Source: a virus. Taken from it: 52,054 nucleotides of DNA. Positions 1 through 10,737 of this stretch are shown here, in pieces. The stretch spans positions 1-52,054 of the IMG/VR virus record IMGVR_UViG_3300046777_001343; one strand, 5' to 3'. The translations under genes and the position numbers were made by a program. A model generated the notes under the pieces. The model was given only the letters and a program-made list of their open reading frames with translations. It made no database searches and was not told where the DNA came from. Positions within the stretch are counted from its first letter, which is position 1. Each line of letters begins with the position of its first letter.

Positions 1-2
1 AA

Positions 3-3000
3 TCTTTTAATGCTAAAAAGCCAATCGAATCAATGCTTGCAGCATTTAATAGTCCTGCTGCAAAGAAAAATGTTGCAAACATGTTTAAGTTATTTGATGG
101 AGTTCAACAAAAACTTCTTGCTCTAAAGGTTCCAGAAGAATTTAGAGACTATATTGCTGGATTAGACGCACAGCAGTTTGATGAGTTATTAAAGGCTGAC
201 CTTAATAGTAAGAAAAAGGGACAGCAAGGCGTATTTACATATGCAGCAAAGAAAGATAAAAAGGGAAATGTAATAAAAGATAAGAAGGGCAATGTCGTAT
301 ATGACAAATCAAGAATTACTGGAATTTCTGAAGAAGGCAAGGCTATTGTTGCAGCCTATAATGAAGCACCAATTGACAAGTTTAATATTGCACAAGTAAA
401 GGTAATTACTGATACTGATAATCAGTTTAAAGCATTTAATAAATTAAAGGCAGCAGGTATAGATACCGCAACAGCACTAGAAATGGTTTCAGACACTATG
501 CTTGCTGGTGCACTTGCATCAAAGCAATTTTCTGCGGAAGAGATAAAGAAGTTTGCAGAAGATGCACAAAAGGCTGCAGACGCAACTGAAAAAGCAGCAG
601 TTATGGCAGACCTTCTAAAGAAGAATGCTGACTTTAAGTTTAAAGCAGAGGCTATTCCCAAGTTAGCATCAGCACTCAAGCAAAGCGGAATGTCTGCTGA
701 AAATATTGCAACAGTTCTCCAAGATCCAGCACTAGCAAAACAATTAATAAAAGATCTTGAAGATGGAAAGATAGATTCTGCAGCAATTGCCGAATATCTA
801 AATAATATAAAAGATGAAAAGATTGTAGAGATTCGTGCTAAGTTTAATGCTGGAGACTTTGCTGGTGCTGCTGCACCAGGCATGGAACTTGTTAATAAAA
901 TGTTTTCAGTCCAGGAAGCGCTAATTCGAACTGGCGCAAGTAAAGCATCTGCTGCAATGGTTAAAAATGTTAAAACACTTAAAGACACAAATGAAGATTT
1001 ACAACTTGCAATTCAGCAAATAACTTTTAGCAAGATACGTCCAATTGAAGAGGCTATTCAAAAAGCAACAAGAGCATTGGAAATGGATATTGTTCGCCCT
1101 CTTGAAGCATATCAAGAAAGCATAAATGATCTTCAAAGAGTTATTGAAATTGCTTTTGAAAGACCAATTGCTGAAATTAATGCAGAAAATACAATCATGT
1201 CTAACGATATGGAAATAATGAACCATGCTGCAGAAGAGATTAATAAAAGATATGATGAGCAAGCAGAGGCTCTTGCAAAGGTTTCAGAGATTAAGTCTCA
1301 AATTGTTGAGCAAGAAAAGGAACAACTTGATCTAGCAGATGCTTTATCTAAGGGAGATATTGGCGCAGCAGCCCGTGCAGTCCAGGCTATAAGAGCAGCA
1401 CAAGCCGCACGAAATGCAGAAAATGCTTCTAAGGCTTTAGAGTTATCTCGTAAGAACAAAATAGATAGTCTCAGAGGGCGTGACTCAGGTCTAAGCAAAG
1501 AAGAAATTACTGAAAGACAATACCAAAATGCTCAGGCAATCTATGATTTAGAAAATAGAGCAACAACAGAGGTTAATGGAAAACTTCTTACAAGACTTGA
1601 AATTTTAAAAGAAATACAAAATACAAGCGATAAAATTTATGACCTAGAAGAAAAACGTGAAGCAGCACAAGAGGCTATCCGTAAACAAGAAGATTTGATA
1701 TATGATATAACAGAAAGCCAAATAAAGCCAAAGCAATACCAGATAGATGCAAACAATGTTGCTATTGCTACTGATGAACGTGCTATAGAAAAATTAGTAA
1801 ACGGTATAACTGTTCTTGGACAAACAAAGGATGCATGGGATGCAATAGGTGCAAAGATTGACGCTTCTGCTCTTGCTGGTGAAGATTTTGACAGGCTTAT
1901 GGGATCAATGCTTGCTTCTGTTGATAAGATTGAAGAAGGCTGGACTAAGATAGAAGACACAATGTCTAAGTATTCTTCTGCTTCTGCAGCAGCACAAGGA
2001 ACTGCCATGGATACAATAAGGCAAGATTTTAAAACAACAGCACAGGGGCTAGAAGAACTCGCAGCGAAGAAGGCAGCAGATGCAAAAGCAGCAATCGCAG
2101 CAGCAGAGGCTGAGTATAAGATTAAAAAAGAACAGTACGATATAGAACTTAAAGCAATTCAAGCAGCAAAAGATTCAAAGCAGTGGTGGCTTGCAGACAT
2201 GCTTCAAAATGGATTTAATCAAAAGTGGAAAGATGGGGCACCAGTTGCTCCAGTCTCTGGACCATCTACAGCAGCAGATGACCCAAATACAAATTATAAT
2301 AACCTTAAGCAAAACGCTGCAACTGACATATATAATTCTGCTAAAGTAAAGGGTCCAGTAACTAGTGATGCTGGTGGAAAGTCTACAACTGGTGGATCTG
2401 GTACTGGTGGATCTGGTACTGGTGGATCTGGTACTGGAAGTAGTGGAACCCCTACTCCAGGGCCTGGACAAAAGCCACCAACAACTACAACTACTACAGT
2501 AACCCCTCCTGTAAAAGCGCCAGTATTAAAGCCAACAATGGCTACTGCACAAGATAAGGCCATCGCTTCTTCAGGAACATATGATAGTTTAAGGAAAGAA
2601 AAAGATCGTGCAGAAACAATTAGAGATAACGCAAAGAAAGCACTAAAAGCCTTTGGGGGTTATGGAATAACTTCAAAAGACAACTCTGTTTACAAAACTA
2701 CAATGCCACTTGCAGATAGAGAAAAGTTTGACGTGCTATATAAAAAATATCAAGATGCATTTAATTATGCAGAATCTTTCCGTACTGAGGCAGACGGCGG
2801 TAAAAATGATAAGTATGTTACACAGACAATGGGTGCTGATAAAGTTAGAGAACAGTCATTTAAGAAACTGCCACAATGGGTACAAGATTCAGTTAATATA
2901 ATTAAGGATTCTGATCCTAAGTTTGCTGAAGACTATAACAAATTATCAGCAGCACAAACTTCATATATAAAAGAAGCAACTAAATATGGGGTCGAGACTA

Positions 3001-3590
3001 GGCCATTTTCTGAATTAAAGGGTACAAGGTATGAGGCACTACTAAAGCCAAGATATGACGAGATACAAGCACAATTTAAAAAAATGCTTGCAGAAAACGA
3101 CATAGTTGATAATGCTAGAGCCAACCTTTTAAAAATGGGTTTTGGAGACTTACAAAGTTGGGTATTTGGAGATTATGCTTACAGGGACTCTGGATCATCT
3201 TTTTCTCCACATACCCTATCTTCTGGTCTTACCCTTTCCAATATTGGCGATAGGGTAGACAGAAATAAAAACAATAGTCCATTTAAGGGATATGCAACTG
3301 GAGGCTTTGTTTCTTCTAGGTTTGCACAAAAAGAGTTTAACATGGGAACAGATACAGTCCCAGCAATGCTTACTCCTGGAGAGTTTGTAATGAACAAGTT
3401 TGCGGTACAGACTCACGGTATAGGTAAAATGCAAGCAATAAATAGTGGTCAATCTGTTGGAGACTCAGTGTATAATTATAGTATTAGCGTAAATGTTAAG
3501 TCTGAATCAAACCCAGATGAAATTGCAAGAACCGTAATTGCTCAAATAAAGAGCGTTGAGGCACAGAAGATTAGAGGAGTTAGATCATAA
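3..3590 (+). CDS. Tail tape measure protein, C-terminal part (5' end outside window)
   Basis: The frame is open from the first full codon at position 3, so the ATG at 33 is internal and the gene starts left of the window. The visible ~1,195 residues are mostly alanine/lysine/glutamate-rich helix and coiled coil. A Gly/Ser/Thr linker and a Thr/Pro-rich stretch follow at about residues 785-835 counted from position 33. The end carries the hallmark of phage tape measure proteins, an ATGGFV stretch followed by PAMLTPGEFVMNK. These proteins set tail length and occupy the tail lumen before DNA ejection. The next gene overlaps by TAATG, and a tail-tip gene set follows, which supports the call. The flexible linker inside an otherwise helical protein is unusual. 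Confidence 0.88.
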   Translation, partial: SFNAKKPIESMLAAFNSPAAKKNVANMFKLFDGVQQKLLALKVPEEFRDYIAGLDAQQFDELLKADLNSKKKGQQGVFTYAAKKDKKGNVIKDKKGNVVYDKSRITGISEEGKAIVAAYNEAPIDKFNIAQVKVITDTDNQFKAFNKLKAAGIDTATALEMVSDTMLAGALASKQFSAEEIKKFAEDAQKAADATEKAAVMADLLKKNADFKFKAEAIPKLASALKQSGMSAENIATVLQDPALAKQLIKDLEDGKIDSAAIAEYLNNIKDEKIVEIRAKFNAGDFAGAAAPGMELVNKMFSVQEALIRTGASKASAAMVKNVKTLKDTNEDLQLAIQQITFSKIRPIEEAIQKATRALEMDIVRPLEAYQESINDLQRVIEIAFERPIAEINAENTIMSNDMEIMNHAAEEINKRYDEQAEALAKVSEIKSQIVEQEKEQLDLADALSKGDIGAAARAVQAIRAAQAARNAENASKALELSRKNKIDSLRGRDSGLSKEEITERQYQNAQAIYDLENRATTEVNGKLLTRLEILKEIQNTSDKIYDLEEKREAAQEAIRKQEDLIYDITESQIKPKQYQIDANNVAIATDERAIEKLVNGITVLGQTKDAWDAIGAKIDASALAGEDFDRLMGSMLASVDKIEEGWTKIEDTMSKYSSASAAAQGTAMDTIRQDFKTTAQGLEELAAKKAADAKAAIAAAEAEYKIKKEQYDIELKAIQAAKDSKQWWLADMLQNGFNQKWKDGAPVAPVSGPSTAADDPNTNYNNLKQNAATDIYNSAKVKGPVTSDAGGKSTTGGSGTGGSGTGGSGTGSSGTPTPGPGQKPPTTTTTTVTPPVKAPVLKPTMATAQDKAIASSGTYDSLRKEKDRAETIRDNAKKALKAFGGYGITSKDNSVYKTTMPLADREKFDVLYKKYQDAFNYAESFRTEADGGKNDKYVTQTMGADKVREQSFKKLPQWVQDSVNIIKDSDPKFAEDYNKLSAAQTSYIKEATKYGVETRPFSELKGTRYEALLKPRYDEIQAQFKKMLAENDIVDNARANLLKMGFGDLQSWVFGDYAYRDSGSSFSPHTLSSGLTLSNIGDRVDRNKNNSPFKGYATGGFVSSRFAQKEFNMGTDTVPAMLTPGEFVMNKFAVQTHGIGKMQAINSGQSVGDSVYNYSISVNVKSESNPDEIARTVIAQIKSVEAQKIRGVRS
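2391..2435 (+). repeat. Three tandem 15-bp repeats coding a GGSGT linker
   Basis: Three perfect copies of the unit GGTGGATCTGGTACT lie at 2391-2405, 2406-2420 and 2421-2435, in frame inside the tape measure gene. Each encodes Gly-Gly-Ser-Gly-Thr. Identical codons in every copy suggest recent expansion by slippage, so copy number may vary among relatives and would alter linker length. Confidence 0.9.
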
Positions 3591-4255
3591 TGGCAACCAA
3601 TGCGTACATGGCGGGTCGAAAGAAATATCAAAGACCACAAGGGCTTCTATTTGCAGATAACCAGGGGATAAAGGTAGATGGATTCCATATTCCAGAAGGG
3701 GATGAGATTGGGTCACTAGGAGCCTCTGTAGACGGATATGGGGAGTTTTTAATCCTTTCAGATAACAATAGGTCACCCATAGACTTTAAGACCACCAGAA
3801 TTGAAAAAAAGGAAAGAATGATTAATGGTCGTATGAGGTCTTATCATACCGCAGATAAATTGACTATTACAGTCTCTTGGGATATGCTACCATCCAGAGC
3901 ATTTGATACTTATGCTGGGTTTGATGCAGAAGGAAACCCAAACCTTGTAAAAAATGTAGATACCAGACCAAACCCACTAGAGTTTACTACAGATGGTGGT
4001 GCAGGCGGAGTAGAACTTCTCGATTGGTACAACAACCATAGCGGATCTTTTTGGGTATATCTTGCATATGATAAGTATACAAACTTTAAGGATGTTTACG
4101 AAACCACAGAAGATGAAAGGTTTGATAAGCAAAATCTTCTTAAGTACAATGAGGTTATAGAAGTTTTCTTTTCAGACTTTAGTTACTCAGTTCAAAAAAG
4201 AAGTGGCTTAAACTTTGATTTTTGGAACATATCTTTGACACTGGAAGAGGCGTAA
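3590..4255 (+). CDS. Tail-tip protein, probable distal tail (Dit-like) protein
   Basis: A 221-residue beta-rich protein that starts at the TAATG overlap with the tape measure gene. In siphoviruses the gene directly after the tape measure normally encodes the distal tail protein, which forms the ring joining tail tube to tail tip. Size and position fit this. No catalytic motif, signal peptide or membrane segment is visible. The assignment rests mainly on gene order; a generic minor tail protein is the alternative. Confidence 0.6.
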   Translation: MATNAYMAGRKKYQRPQGLLFADNQGIKVDGFHIPEGDEIGSLGASVDGYGEFLILSDNNRSPIDFKTTRIEKKERMINGRMRSYHTADKLTITVSWDMLPSRAFDTYAGFDAEGNPNLVKNVDTRPNPLEFTTDGGAGGVELLDWYNNHSGSFWVYLAYDKYTNFKDVYETTEDERFDKQNLLKYNEVIEVFFSDFSYSVQKRSGLNFDFWNISLTLEEA

Positions 4256-7200
4256 TGTTTCAAGAAAAAGATCTGCTCAACCATCTGCAAACAAGTTCCT
4301 CTGTTAAAACACAGTCAGCAGTAATTGCTGAATGGAATATGAACATCTATACAAATATATTAGCAGTGGGAAACTATCGGTATCGTCCAAACAACCCAGA
4401 TTCAATTTATAGAACTATTCCTAATAGTTTTGTATTAGAGAATAAAGACTCTAGCCCAGCATTTTATTATGGGGCAACAGATGCAGATGTTATTATTGAT
4501 GGAGGGTTTGATAAAAACGATCTACCATTTAACCTTATTGAAAAAAAAGACAAACTAAAACTGATATATTCTTTAGAAGATTGCTTAAAGCCTTTTAGAC
4601 CAAGGTCTGGAATTAACAAAGCAGTTTTTCAGTCTGGCAAATTTTTGCATAATGCAAATGTTAACATGGCAAGAAGACCAAGATATTATATGGCAGACAA
4701 AAACGATCCATTTAAGTACTGGACATCTTTTAGAACTGAAGATGGAGTGGAGTATGGAACATCTAGTAAGACAATAAATGGTAGACACATGATTGATGAT
4801 GCAGCCCCATTTGTTGTATACAAGAAAGAGGTCCCAGCAAATAGACTTGTTATAAAAATGCAAACAAATACTGGCGATATCGATTTTGGTAAATATACAA
4901 ATAGATCAGGATCTTTTTCAGATCCATACTTTGGAGAACTAAATCAAACAACTCCAAGCGTATGGAAAGTTCAAGTATTAAAAAATAATAATTGGGTTGA
5001 TGCTGTTTCTTTTGATGATGAAATTAAAAGAAAAGATGGATCTCCAATTATTCAGTCTGATGGATACGTAGAGTTGGCATACGGGTTAATAATTCCCAAG
5101 TTGTATTCTGAGGTGTTTACTTATCGTGGAGAACTATCATCTGTATCACTGAGGCCTCCTGTTGGAACAAGAGAGGGAGATGCGTACCTTATTGTTGAAA
5201 ACTCTGGAAGCATTGGAGAGTATCACATATGGTATAAGGGTGAGTGGAAAATATTTGTCCCAGACTATGGGTGGAAGTTTGAAGAGCCAGCCGTTGACAG
5301 TTTTACCAACTTTGTTACAGAATTAACAGACCCAACAAGTTACAGAGTAAGAGGAGAGTTAAAGTATAAAGAGTTTGAATACATATCTGGAATAAGAATT
5401 GTCGTAGATAGTATGAAAAAGTTTGATTCATCTTTTGATCTTATTGAGTTCTCTCCAAGGCTTACTGTGGATTTATCTGATAGAGTTTTAGAATTTTCTT
5501 TAAATAAGAGTGCCTCTGATTTGGGGGTTAGTGGTATGCCAGTAGGACAACTTCTTGCTTCTACTGGAAGCGTTTCTCTTTTTGACTTTGACGATTCTTT
5601 CAGTGAAAACAATAAGTTAAGTATTATTGCAAATCAAAATATAAAAAATATCCAAATAAAAATATATGAAATACTTACAGATGCAATAGGAATTGACTAC
5701 TATGTTCCAATAAAAACAATGTACTCTGATGGATTTCCAAAGGTTGACAATCAGTCAAAAAGAGTTTCTTTAGAACTTAGAGATTTATATTTTTATTTTG
5801 AATCTCAAACTGCACCAGAGATGTTGTCAACAAACACTTCAGTAAGCGCTGCAGTATCTCTACTTCTTGACTCGATTGGTTTTTCTAATTATATTTTTAA
5901 AAGAGTTGAAGGAGAGTCTGAAATGATTATCCCATACTTCTTTATACCACCAGATAAAAGCGTTGCAGAAATATTGCAAGAGTTAGCGGTGTCAACGCAA
6001 ACAGCAATGTTTTTTGATGAATACAATAACTTTGTAATGATGAGCAAAGATTTTATTATGCCAACAGAAAAACAAAGGCCAACTGACTTGACACTTTATG
6101 GATCTTCAGACTCAGCCCAAGTTGAAGTAATTAAAAATAAAAATACAAAGACAGAACTTGCAAACATTATAGAGATTACTAGCCAAGATAATAAGGTTTA
6201 CAATGGTGGGCAAATATCCTATACAACAAGACACATAGAAAGAACCGTAGGAAAAGTAAAAGCGGCACAGATGCTTGAGCAAGAAAGGCTTTATATTTAT
6301 AAGCCAGTACCGCTATGGGAAGTTTCTGGTATGCAATCAATTAAATCAATTAACCAAGAGGTTAACAATCTTTCAACATATTCACTTAGCGCTATACCAT
6401 TAAATAGCAATCTTTCTTCAGCAAAGCCGACGGTATCTAATGGTAGAATAATTGACAACACTATTGACCTTGGCGAAGCAATATACTATATTGGAAGGTA
6501 TAGCGGATACTTTTATGCTAATGGAGAAATTATAAAGTTTGACGCAATTCAGTATAATATTTCTGGTACTGGTGATGTATGGATAACTGACTCTCAAGAA
6601 TATAACAAGTACTTTGCCTCTCTTCCATTTAATGGAAAAATATATCCTACAGGGCTAGTTCGAATATACTCTGAGCCAAACTATGAAGAGGTTAGTGGTT
6701 TTTCTAAGTTAAAGAATGGTGATGTCGCTAAGCATGGAAGAGGACAATTCGGAACACCAATTGTAGAGCACTTTGCTGGCCTAAACGAGCATTGGTCAAA
6801 TAATGACAATGTCCGTGGATGTGAAATGGACTCTAAATATTTATTTAAGTTTGACCAAACATTACCAGAAACATTAAGAGATGTTCCTGCTGGAGTCAAT
6901 AATACTTTTGCTACCAAGACAACAAGAAATGGAATTATTAAAAACTATTTTTCATCAAAATATATATCAGAGTCTACAATCAATAAAATGCTTTCAACTC
7001 AAAGTGGTACCACTCAGTCGTCTGCTTTGGTCATGAATGGTGCAGGATTTAAGACTACTGATACACCAGCAAACTTTATTTCATATGTATACAAACCTCT
7101 TTCAGGTAATTTTAAGCACTTTGGAACAAGGTTAAGAGTAATTGGTAAAATTCAGGATAATGAAAAAAATGGACAGATTGCTGTAGGGCCTTCAGAACTA

Positions 7201-8547
7201 TACTCCGTACAGGGAAAAACTGCTGATGAAAAAATTACAATTGCAGGTGGCGGTGGTGGTATTGGTATCATGGTTAACCCAGCAACAAATGCTGGCTACT
7301 ATTTTGAGATAATTGCTTTAGATGCAACAAAAATAAATGATTCTTCAAGACAAAATGTACACGATGTTTTATTTTATAAAATAGAAACAAATAAGTCTGC
7401 TCCCACTGGTCCAGCAATTCCTGTTACCTTATACGAAGGGCTTGCCAACATAATTGTTGATGGTGGAGACTTTGTAGGACAGTATAGAGTCGCAGCAGAA
7501 CAAAACCCAACAGTTTATGATTTATCTGTAGAGTATCAGGATATTGGATCAAGAAGAAAGTTTTTCTTGTATTTAAATAACAACCTTATTGCGACAGTTG
7601 TTGATGAATCACCACTAAAGGTATACAACAATTTAGCCTTATTTGTTAGAGGTTCTTCTAGGGTTATGTTTGAAAATGTATATGCTTTATCAAATAACTA
7701 TTCTCAAAATACAACATTCCAACTAGAAACTCCAATATCAAATGTATTTGGGGGTTCAACAATTAATGCCGAAGAGTCCTTTAGAAAGTATGCTATGAGT
7801 GGCGCAGTTCAGGCATCGTATCTAACTGGAATAAGTTCGGCACAACCACCAAAGTTTAAAATATATTTTGAAGAGTTTGGAACTATTATGAGAGAGGCAG
7901 CATCTTTTAATTTTAGATATGACTTAGCCTATCCAGCACTCTATGCAGAACTTTCAAAAACATTTAACAAATTAAAAGGATACGCTGTATCTGGATTTAG
8001 AGCAAGATCATATGGAGCAGAGTTTTTAATCTTTAATACAACAGATACTACACTAAATTTAGATGAAACAAGTCAAAACTTTTTAAGAGTTCAGGGTATA
8101 GCATTTACTAGCCAGTCAACAAACAACTTCAGCGTTGACGATTATTTCTTGAAAAACAGCAATCTTTCAGATCCACAGTTTGATTCTACTGGACTTATAA
8201 CTGCTGTAAATAAAGTTGCAAAAAACTATGAAGATATTAAAGCAAGTAGAATGCTTTATGGAAGAAGAGACTTTTCATTAGATGTCCCATACGTTCAGTC
8301 ATCTGATGCTGCTGAAAACCTTATGTCTTGGCTAGTTACAAAAATAACAAAGCCAAGAAAGGCTATAGGATTAAAGATATTTGCAAACCCAATGATTCAG
8401 TTGGGAGATATTGTAAAAATAGACTATACCGAAAATGGAATAAACAAGGCTGGTAATGATGGCGACAGGTTTGTAGTATATAATATAGAATATTCAAAAT
8501 CAAAAGAAGGACCGCAGATGTCTTTATTTTTAAGTGAGGTACTATAA
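4255..8547 (+). CDS. Large tail-tip/baseplate protein (Tal-like minor tail protein)
   Basis: About 1,430 residues. The start is placed at ATG 4255, which overlaps the previous stop as TAATG; an upstream in-frame ATG at 4222 lies inside the previous gene. Position, size and long beta-rich composition match tail-associated baseplate proteins that cap the tail and contact the host. Residues ~970-1160 contain a glycine-rich segment (AGGGGGIGI) and alternating hydrophobic strands ending in FFLYLNNNLIA, which resembles a concanavalin/LamG jelly roll and may bind glycans. The last ~90 residues (from ENLMSWLVTKI) resemble the terminal domain of Tal-type proteins. No lysin active site was recognised. 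Confidence 0.65.
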   Translation: MFQEKDLLNHLQTSSSVKTQSAVIAEWNMNIYTNILAVGNYRYRPNNPDSIYRTIPNSFVLENKDSSPAFYYGATDADVIIDGGFDKNDLPFNLIEKKDKLKLIYSLEDCLKPFRPRSGINKAVFQSGKFLHNANVNMARRPRYYMADKNDPFKYWTSFRTEDGVEYGTSSKTINGRHMIDDAAPFVVYKKEVPANRLVIKMQTNTGDIDFGKYTNRSGSFSDPYFGELNQTTPSVWKVQVLKNNNWVDAVSFDDEIKRKDGSPIIQSDGYVELAYGLIIPKLYSEVFTYRGELSSVSLRPPVGTREGDAYLIVENSGSIGEYHIWYKGEWKIFVPDYGWKFEEPAVDSFTNFVTELTDPTSYRVRGELKYKEFEYISGIRIVVDSMKKFDSSFDLIEFSPRLTVDLSDRVLEFSLNKSASDLGVSGMPVGQLLASTGSVSLFDFDDSFSENNKLSIIANQNIKNIQIKIYEILTDAIGIDYYVPIKTMYSDGFPKVDNQSKRVSLELRDLYFYFESQTAPEMLSTNTSVSAAVSLLLDSIGFSNYIFKRVEGESEMIIPYFFIPPDKSVAEILQELAVSTQTAMFFDEYNNFVMMSKDFIMPTEKQRPTDLTLYGSSDSAQVEVIKNKNTKTELANIIEITSQDNKVYNGGQISYTTRHIERTVGKVKAAQMLEQERLYIYKPVPLWEVSGMQSIKSINQEVNNLSTYSLSAIPLNSNLSSAKPTVSNGRIIDNTIDLGEAIYYIGRYSGYFYANGEIIKFDAIQYNISGTGDVWITDSQEYNKYFASLPFNGKIYPTGLVRIYSEPNYEEVSGFSKLKNGDVAKHGRGQFGTPIVEHFAGLNEHWSNNDNVRGCEMDSKYLFKFDQTLPETLRDVPAGVNNTFATKTTRNGIIKNYFSSKYISESTINKMLSTQSGTTQSSALVMNGAGFKTTDTPANFISYVYKPLSGNFKHFGTRLRVIGKIQDNEKNGQIAVGPSELYSVQGKTADEKITIAGGGGGIGIMVNPATNAGYYFEIIALDATKINDSSRQNVHDVLFYKIETNKSAPTGPAIPVTLYEGLANIIVDGGDFVGQYRVAAEQNPTVYDLSVEYQDIGSRRKFFLYLNNNLIATVVDESPLKVYNNLALFVRGSSRVMFENVYALSNNYSQNTTFQLETPISNVFGGSTINAEESFRKYAMSGAVQASYLTGISSAQPPKFKIYFEEFGTIMREAASFNFRYDLAYPALYAELSKTFNKLKGYAVSGFRARSYGAEFLIFNTTDTTLNLDETSQNFLRVQGIAFTSQSTNNFSVDDYFLKNSNLSDPQFDSTGLITAVNKVAKNYEDIKASRMLYGRRDFSLDVPYVQSSDAAENLMSWLVTKITKPRKAIGLKIFANPMIQLGDIVKIDYTENGINKAGNDGDRFVVYNIEYSKSKEGPQMSLFLSEVL

Positions 8548-9056
8548 TGGCAATAGATGCAACAGCAAATCAGGCAACTTATACCTGGACGAATGACTTT
8601 GGAAGGAGTGCTCCAAACAATCCAACAAAGGTTGCAACACCAAACCAGATAGACGTTCTAACAGATCCATTAGATCCAGAAGTAATGATTGAACTTGTAT
8701 TTCAGGATATAGGTGGGCAAGAGTTGATTAACATTTCTAGAGCAGATGCTATTAATGGTCAAAACATTATGTACAGTATTGTAAAAAATTTAAAAAATAT
8801 GATGCTTGAGTATAACTCTAATAATATAATTAAACTTCATGGAACATCAGACGTATACTTTAAAAATTTCTCAATAAGACTTGAAGACAGGATACCCAAA
8901 TATGGATCTGGTGGGTCTGGGTCAATAGTCTACCTTGATCAAGATAGTGGAGACGTGGTTATTGACGTTGTTAATATTGATGATGAAGAGCAGGTAGAGA
9001 TAGAGGTAATCAATCAAGGAGGGTATTTTGATGATACAATTAGGAGTGAGGTATAA
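8547..9056 (+). CDS. Minor tail protein, function unknown
   Basis: A 169-residue protein starting at a TAATG overlap with the baseplate gene. It is acidic toward the end (DDEEQVEIEV). A short glycine/serine hinge (GSGGSGS) separates an N-terminal part from a beta-rich C-terminal part. Its place between the tail-tip protein and the fibre-like protein suggests a structural or adaptor role. I do not recognise a family. Confidence 0.5.
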   Translation: MAIDATANQATYTWTNDFGRSAPNNPTKVATPNQIDVLTDPLDPEVMIELVFQDIGGQELINISRADAINGQNIMYSIVKNLKNMMLEYNSNNIIKLHGTSDVYFKNFSIRLEDRIPKYGSGGSGSIVYLDQDSGDVVIDVVNIDDEEQVEIEVINQGGYFDDTIRSEV

Positions 9057-9058
9057 AA

Positions 9059-10243
9059 ATGATAACTAATACAGGCCAGTCAATTTTGGCAAAATATCTT
9101 GTGGGGCAGGCACCAGCCTATGCGTCTTATATTGCTATTGGCTGTGGAGCAACACCAGTTTCACCATCTCACGTATTTTCAAATACAGAACTAGAGGCTA
9201 TGAAAGCAAAAGAATCTTTGGACTTTGAGATGTTCCGAATCCCAGTAACCTCTAGAGGATATGTTACTGAAAACGGAGTATCAAAAATTGTTTTTACTGG
9301 AGAACTGCCAACCCTAGAAAGATACGATATAACAGAGGTTGGCATTTGGTCTGCGGGATCAAACCCAAGTGCAAAGTTTAATGACAGCAGATCAATATTT
9401 TTATTTAATAAAGAAGAAAATTGGCAGTACAACAATAACGATTCGGCACCTTTAGCGCTGATTCCCCGTGAAACTCGTCTAGATGTAGATGGTAATATAA
9501 CAGTAACTGATAAAGCCTTTATTACAAATGCTGACAATCCAACATTTGCAGACGAGGTTAGATCTGATAGATACGAGGGTTCTAGATTTTTAAATAGTAT
9601 GATTGCTCTTAGGGGAGACTTGTCTGAAATTAATGTTGACCCAGACACAGGTAGGCTAGAGATAAGCCCAGATTCTCCAGAGCACTTAATGTTAACAGGA
9701 GCAGTTCTTGATTTTGATAAGTCATCTCCAAAAGATGAACTTCGTTTAGCCTTCTCAGTAGTCAATAAAGATTCAACAAGAGATATTCAGCCGTATGATG
9801 TAAAGATTCTTTTAGAGTTTGCTAACGGAGACATAGTTAATGATGCAAATGCAGAATATGCTAGACTCGAAACAGTTATAAGTAGCAAAAATGAAGATGG
9901 GTCAGATAATCCAGATGTAGATTTTCAAAATCAAAGATACTTTATTTCTGTGTCAAAGTTTGAAGAGTTGCATAGAACACCAGGGTTTACTTGGAAGATA
10001 GCAGAAGTTGTTAAGGTTTATGTTACCGTAAGAGAGAAAAACTCAGTTACAGAAGAGATTTTTATATCAGATGATTACTATGTTTGCTTAGATGCCTTAA
10101 GGCTAGAAAATACAACAAACTTAAATCCAATTTATGGATTAACTGGATACTCTGTTGTAAAAACTTTGGGATCAAAGCCAATTACTAAAATTGCAAACAG
10201 TTCAAACCATATTGAATTTAGGTTTGGATTGGATGTTTTGTAA
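9059..10243 (+). CDS. Tail fibre/minor tail protein
   Basis: 394 residues, starting 2 nt after the previous stop. The N-terminus (TNTGQSILAKYLVGQAPAYA, then IAIGCGATP) resembles the attachment domain found at the start of many fibre proteins. A following FTGELPTLERYDITEVGIW segment fits such fibre adaptor domains. The rest is beta-rich with no enzyme motif. Receptor binding or fibre attachment is inferred from position and the N-terminal pattern. Confidence 0.6.
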   Translation: MITNTGQSILAKYLVGQAPAYASYIAIGCGATPVSPSHVFSNTELEAMKAKESLDFEMFRIPVTSRGYVTENGVSKIVFTGELPTLERYDITEVGIWSAGSNPSAKFNDSRSIFLFNKEENWQYNNNDSAPLALIPRETRLDVDGNITVTDKAFITNADNPTFADEVRSDRYEGSRFLNSMIALRGDLSEINVDPDTGRLEISPDSPEHLMLTGAVLDFDKSSPKDELRLAFSVVNKDSTRDIQPYDVKILLEFANGDIVNDANAEYARLETVISSKNEDGSDNPDVDFQNQRYFISVSKFEELHRTPGFTWKIAEVVKVYVTVREKNSVTEEIFISDDYYVCLDALRLENTTNLNPIYGLTGYSVVKTLGSKPITKIANSSNHIEFRFGLDVL

Positions 10244-10737
10244 TGAGCATATTAGATCTTGAGCCAGATAAAGAAATCAAAAAGGCTAAAGTTTTAAAGG
10301 AAGACCTCCCTGCACTTAGTTCTAAGGTTCTTGGATATTTTGTTAGATATAGGATAGTGTCTAAAGATAAAAATAGGTCTTCTCACTGGTCTCCATACTA
10401 TTTTCTAATAAAGGGACAAATACCAAAAGTTAGTTGTTCTGTGACAACTTCAGGAACATCTCCAAAAGTTCTTAATATGGTTTGGGAACATCCAAAAATT
10501 TCGTCAGACCCAGACGAAACTGAAAGATCAATATTTAAAGAGTATGATATTTATATAAAGACTAATTTAAGCAATGATAAGTGGAGTTTTCTTGCTACAG
10601 CACCTTCCACACAGTTTTCAACACTGCTTTCATCTGGAATATCTTCTTTCCAGGTTGCAGTTCAGGTTCCTGTTTATCCTAAGAATTATTCTGAAGATGC
10701 TGCAATCTTTACTTTGCCAACCCCTTTAGTGGTATAA
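10243..10737 (+). CDS. Putative tail protein with fibronectin-type-III-like fold
   Basis: 164 residues, starting at a TAATG overlap. It has an Ig/FN3-like alternation of strands, with YFVRYRIVSKDKNRSSHWS early and KEYDIYIKTNLSNDKWSFLA later. Such domains are common in phage tail fibres and help surface adhesion. Its stop codon lies inside the TATAAT box that serves the next gene. The fold call is by eye and tentative. Confidence 0.5.
   Translation: MSILDLEPDKEIKKAKVLKEDLPALSSKVLGYFVRYRIVSKDKNRSSHWSPYYFLIKGQIPKVSCSVTTSGTSPKVLNMVWEHPKISSDPDETERSIFKEYDIYIKTNLSNDKWSFLATAPSTQFSTLLSSGISSFQVAVQVPVYPKNYSEDAAIFTLPTPLVV

Noticed and set aside
422-988. Long minus-strand frame inside the tape measure gene
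   Set aside because: It is an antisense shadow of the alanine/lysine-rich coding strand; no ribosome-binding site or operon context.
4222-4254. Upstream ATG start for the large tail-tip protein
   Set aside because: It lies in the previous gene; the TAATG overlap at 4255 matches the style of all neighbouring junctions.
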